The notes under the pieces are model-generated. The model made no database searches and was not told the DNA's origin. It saw only the letters and a list, made by a program, of their open reading frames with translations. DNA of 14,284 nt from Eggerthellales bacterium UBA948 (GTDB lineage: Bacteria > Actinomycetota > Coriobacteriia > Coriobacteriales > UBA8131): the NCBI GenBank assembly GCA_002293265.1, contig DBCW01000149.1:1-14284 (forward strand), written 5' to 3'. Positions within the stretch are counted from its first letter, which is position 1, and each line of letters begins with the position of its first letter. A program made the position numbers and the translations under genes. Of this stretch, positions 13,406-14,284 are shown piece by piece.

Positions 13406-13828
13406 TCAGTCCAAGGCAGTCCAAGCCCACACAGCATCTCGCAAAAACTGCGCACCGCCTTCTACAATGTCTTCGTAGTACTTCTTAAACCGCTCATCTT
13501 CCACGTACATTTGAGTTACACCTCGGTGCTGTTCAGGCGAGTATGATGGCCAGTAAAACATCAACCAGGACTTGTGCATTTCTACAACTTGCTTGGCTAG
13601 TTCGCTTTCCACATCGCCGGTTTGTACAGCCGCTTTTAGCGTAGTGGCGATATCTTTGTTAAGCAATTCAAGCTCTTCGTGCTGTACTTTTGTAAGCGCT
13701 TTAAACTTCTCGTTCGAGGCTTTCACTTGATCCTCACCGTATTTCTCACGTATTTCTTTACCATACTTTTGCTCGTTTTCTTCCAGCGTTTTTTGCTTAA
13801 ACGCTTTAAAGCGTTCTTCATCTTTCAT
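13406..13828 (-). CDS. Possible internal translation product: stand-alone TipAS-like domain
   Basis: Met113 of the MerR protein (ATG at 13826-13828) is preceded by AGAAAGG with a 7-base gap. Starting there gives a 140-residue protein made only of the ligand-binding domain, close in size and position to TipAS of Streptomyces lividans. Proposed by analogy, not shown. Confidence 0.4.
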   Translation of the reverse strand: MKDEERFKAFKQKTLEENEQKYGKEIREKYGEDQVKASNEKFKALTKVQHEELELLNKDIATTLKAAVQTGDVESELAKQVVEMHKSWLMFYWPSYSPEQHRGVTQMYVEDERFKKYYEDIVEGGAQFLRDAVWAWTALD

Positions 13829-14164
13829 GGTCAAACCTTTCTCTTCAGCTTTGATAGTTGCTTCAACATTCTTGATCAAAGCTTCTATGTGATCTTTTCT
13901 TTTTTTCAGCGCGCCTAGCTGCCATTTAAGTTTCTCAAGCAATCCAATGCCGTTTTTGTCCAAAAGCTCAGGCATGTCTTTAAGCTCAAAGCCCAACTCC
14001 CGATATAGGAGTATCTGCTGCAACCGCTTAACTTCATCAGAGCCGTATTTGCGATAGCCGTTATGCTCACGAATAGGCTCAAGCAAACCCTGTTGTTCAT
14101 ACCAGCGCAGCGTTCTTTTGGATATCCCGGCTATATCGGATAATTGCTTTATCGAATAACTCAT
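13406..14164 (-). CDS. MerR-family regulator with TipAS ligand-binding domain
   Basis: This 252-residue protein has an N-terminal MerR winged helix-turn-helix (about 1-70: SIKQLSDIAGISKRTLRWYE, then GYRKYGSDEVKRL), a dimerising coiled coil (about 75-112) and a C-terminal TipAS-type domain (about 130-250, with LAKQVVEMHKSWL and FLRDAVWAWT). Length and order match Streptomyces TipAL, which binds thiopeptide antibiotics covalently and activates its own promoter. The equivalent TipAS form may be made from an internal ATG (Met113). AGGAGG lies 5 bases before the main ATG. The promoter has the 19-base spacer of MerR targets, so autoregulation is likely. The natural ligand is unknown. It is convergent with the molybdopterin operon and need not regulate it. 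Confidence 0.93.
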   Translation of the reverse strand: MSYSIKQLSDIAGISKRTLRWYEQQGLLEPIREHNGYRKYGSDEVKRLQQILLYRELGFELKDMPELLDKNGIGLLEKLKWQLGALKKRKDHIEALIKNVEATIKAEEKGLTMKDEERFKAFKQKTLEENEQKYGKEIREKYGEDQVKASNEKFKALTKVQHEELELLNKDIATTLKAAVQTGDVESELAKQVVEMHKSWLMFYWPSYSPEQHRGVTQMYVEDERFKKYYEDIVEGGAQFLRDAVWAWTALD

Positions 14165-14182
14165 TTTGGCCTCCTAAAAGCC

Positions 14183-14213
14183 AGTGTAAACTATGACGTT
14201 ACGTTAATGTCAA
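14183..14213 (-). promoter_or_regulatory. MerR-type promoter and operator of the TipA-like gene
   Basis: On the minus strand TTGACA (14213-14208) and TACACT (14188-14183) are separated by exactly 19 bases, the overlong spacer typical of MerR-activated promoters. A dyad, TGACGTTA-CGT-TAATGTCA (14194-14212), has 7 of 8 arm positions matching and overlaps the -35 and spacer. The start site would lie near 14176, leaving about 12 bases of leader that still include AGGAGG. Confidence 0.7.
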
Positions 14214-14220
14214 CAACAAA

Positions 14221-14249
14221 ATTATACTTTCTTTTTTGTTTTGCAACAA
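14221..14249 (-). promoter_or_regulatory. Second candidate promoter upstream of the TipA-like gene
   Basis: TATAAT on the minus strand (14226-14221) is preceded after 17 bases by TTGTTG. It would start near 14214, so its transcript would run through the MerR dyad, and a bound regulator could block it while activating the inner promoter. Confidence 0.35.
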
Positions 14250-14284
14250 CAATTACTACTCCACAAAATGTCCGAAAAGTCTCA

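Noticed and set aside
1..14284. CRISPR arrays, tRNA, rRNA, transposases, phage genes or an integration site
   Set aside because: No regularly spaced repeats, cloverleaf-like segments, or recognisable mobile-element proteins were seen on either strand.

Overview
The window looks like chromosome of a low-to-mid GC anaerobe. My best guess is a member of the Coriobacteriia (Actinomycetota), for example an Eggerthellaceae or Atopobiaceae relative. The basis is gene content: a four-cysteine L28, class II FBPase GlpX, a small TSCPD protein, a PfoR-type IIC protein, and a cytoplasmic molybdopterin enzyme with an Fe-S partner. This placement is inference, because no rRNA or phylogenetic marker search was possible.

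Layout. Bases 1-545 hold rpmB (+), its terminator, and a very large 26-bp inverted repeat with a nested hairpin. A PfoR/PTS-IIC-like membrane protein (-) follows, divergent from two + strand genes of unknown function: a four-TM protein with a His/Cys tail, and a small acidic protein with an EF-hand-like loop. Bases 3255-8315 form a compact minus-strand housekeeping operon transcribed def > fmt > rsmB > TSCPD gene > glpX > thiN. Several of its junctions overlap, and three of its genes start with TTG or GTG. Its probable promoter is at 8382-8410. A class II Fic protein gene (-) and an unrecognised gene (-) lie upstream of it.

Bases 10343-13339 form a three-gene + strand operon: a molybdopterin oxidoreductase with a cysteine metal ligand and no Tat signal, a two-cluster ferredoxin, and a four-TM membrane protein. 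The first two genes overlap by 8 bp and the last two by 1 bp. This looks like a membrane-linked redox module of unknown substrate, and it is the best candidate for new biology here. A strong hairpin separates it from a convergent MerR/TipAS-type regulator. That regulator has a classic MerR promoter (19-bp spacer, dyad) and an internal start that could give a stand-alone ligand-binding form, as in Streptomyces TipA.

The main sequence-level oddities are: a REP-like palindrome inserted in frame in fmt; a terminator for the upstream + gene embedded in the conserved 3' end of thiN; the large intergenic palindrome at 441-519; and the TipAL/TipAS-like arrangement. No CRISPR array, tRNA, rRNA, transposase or phage gene was seen.
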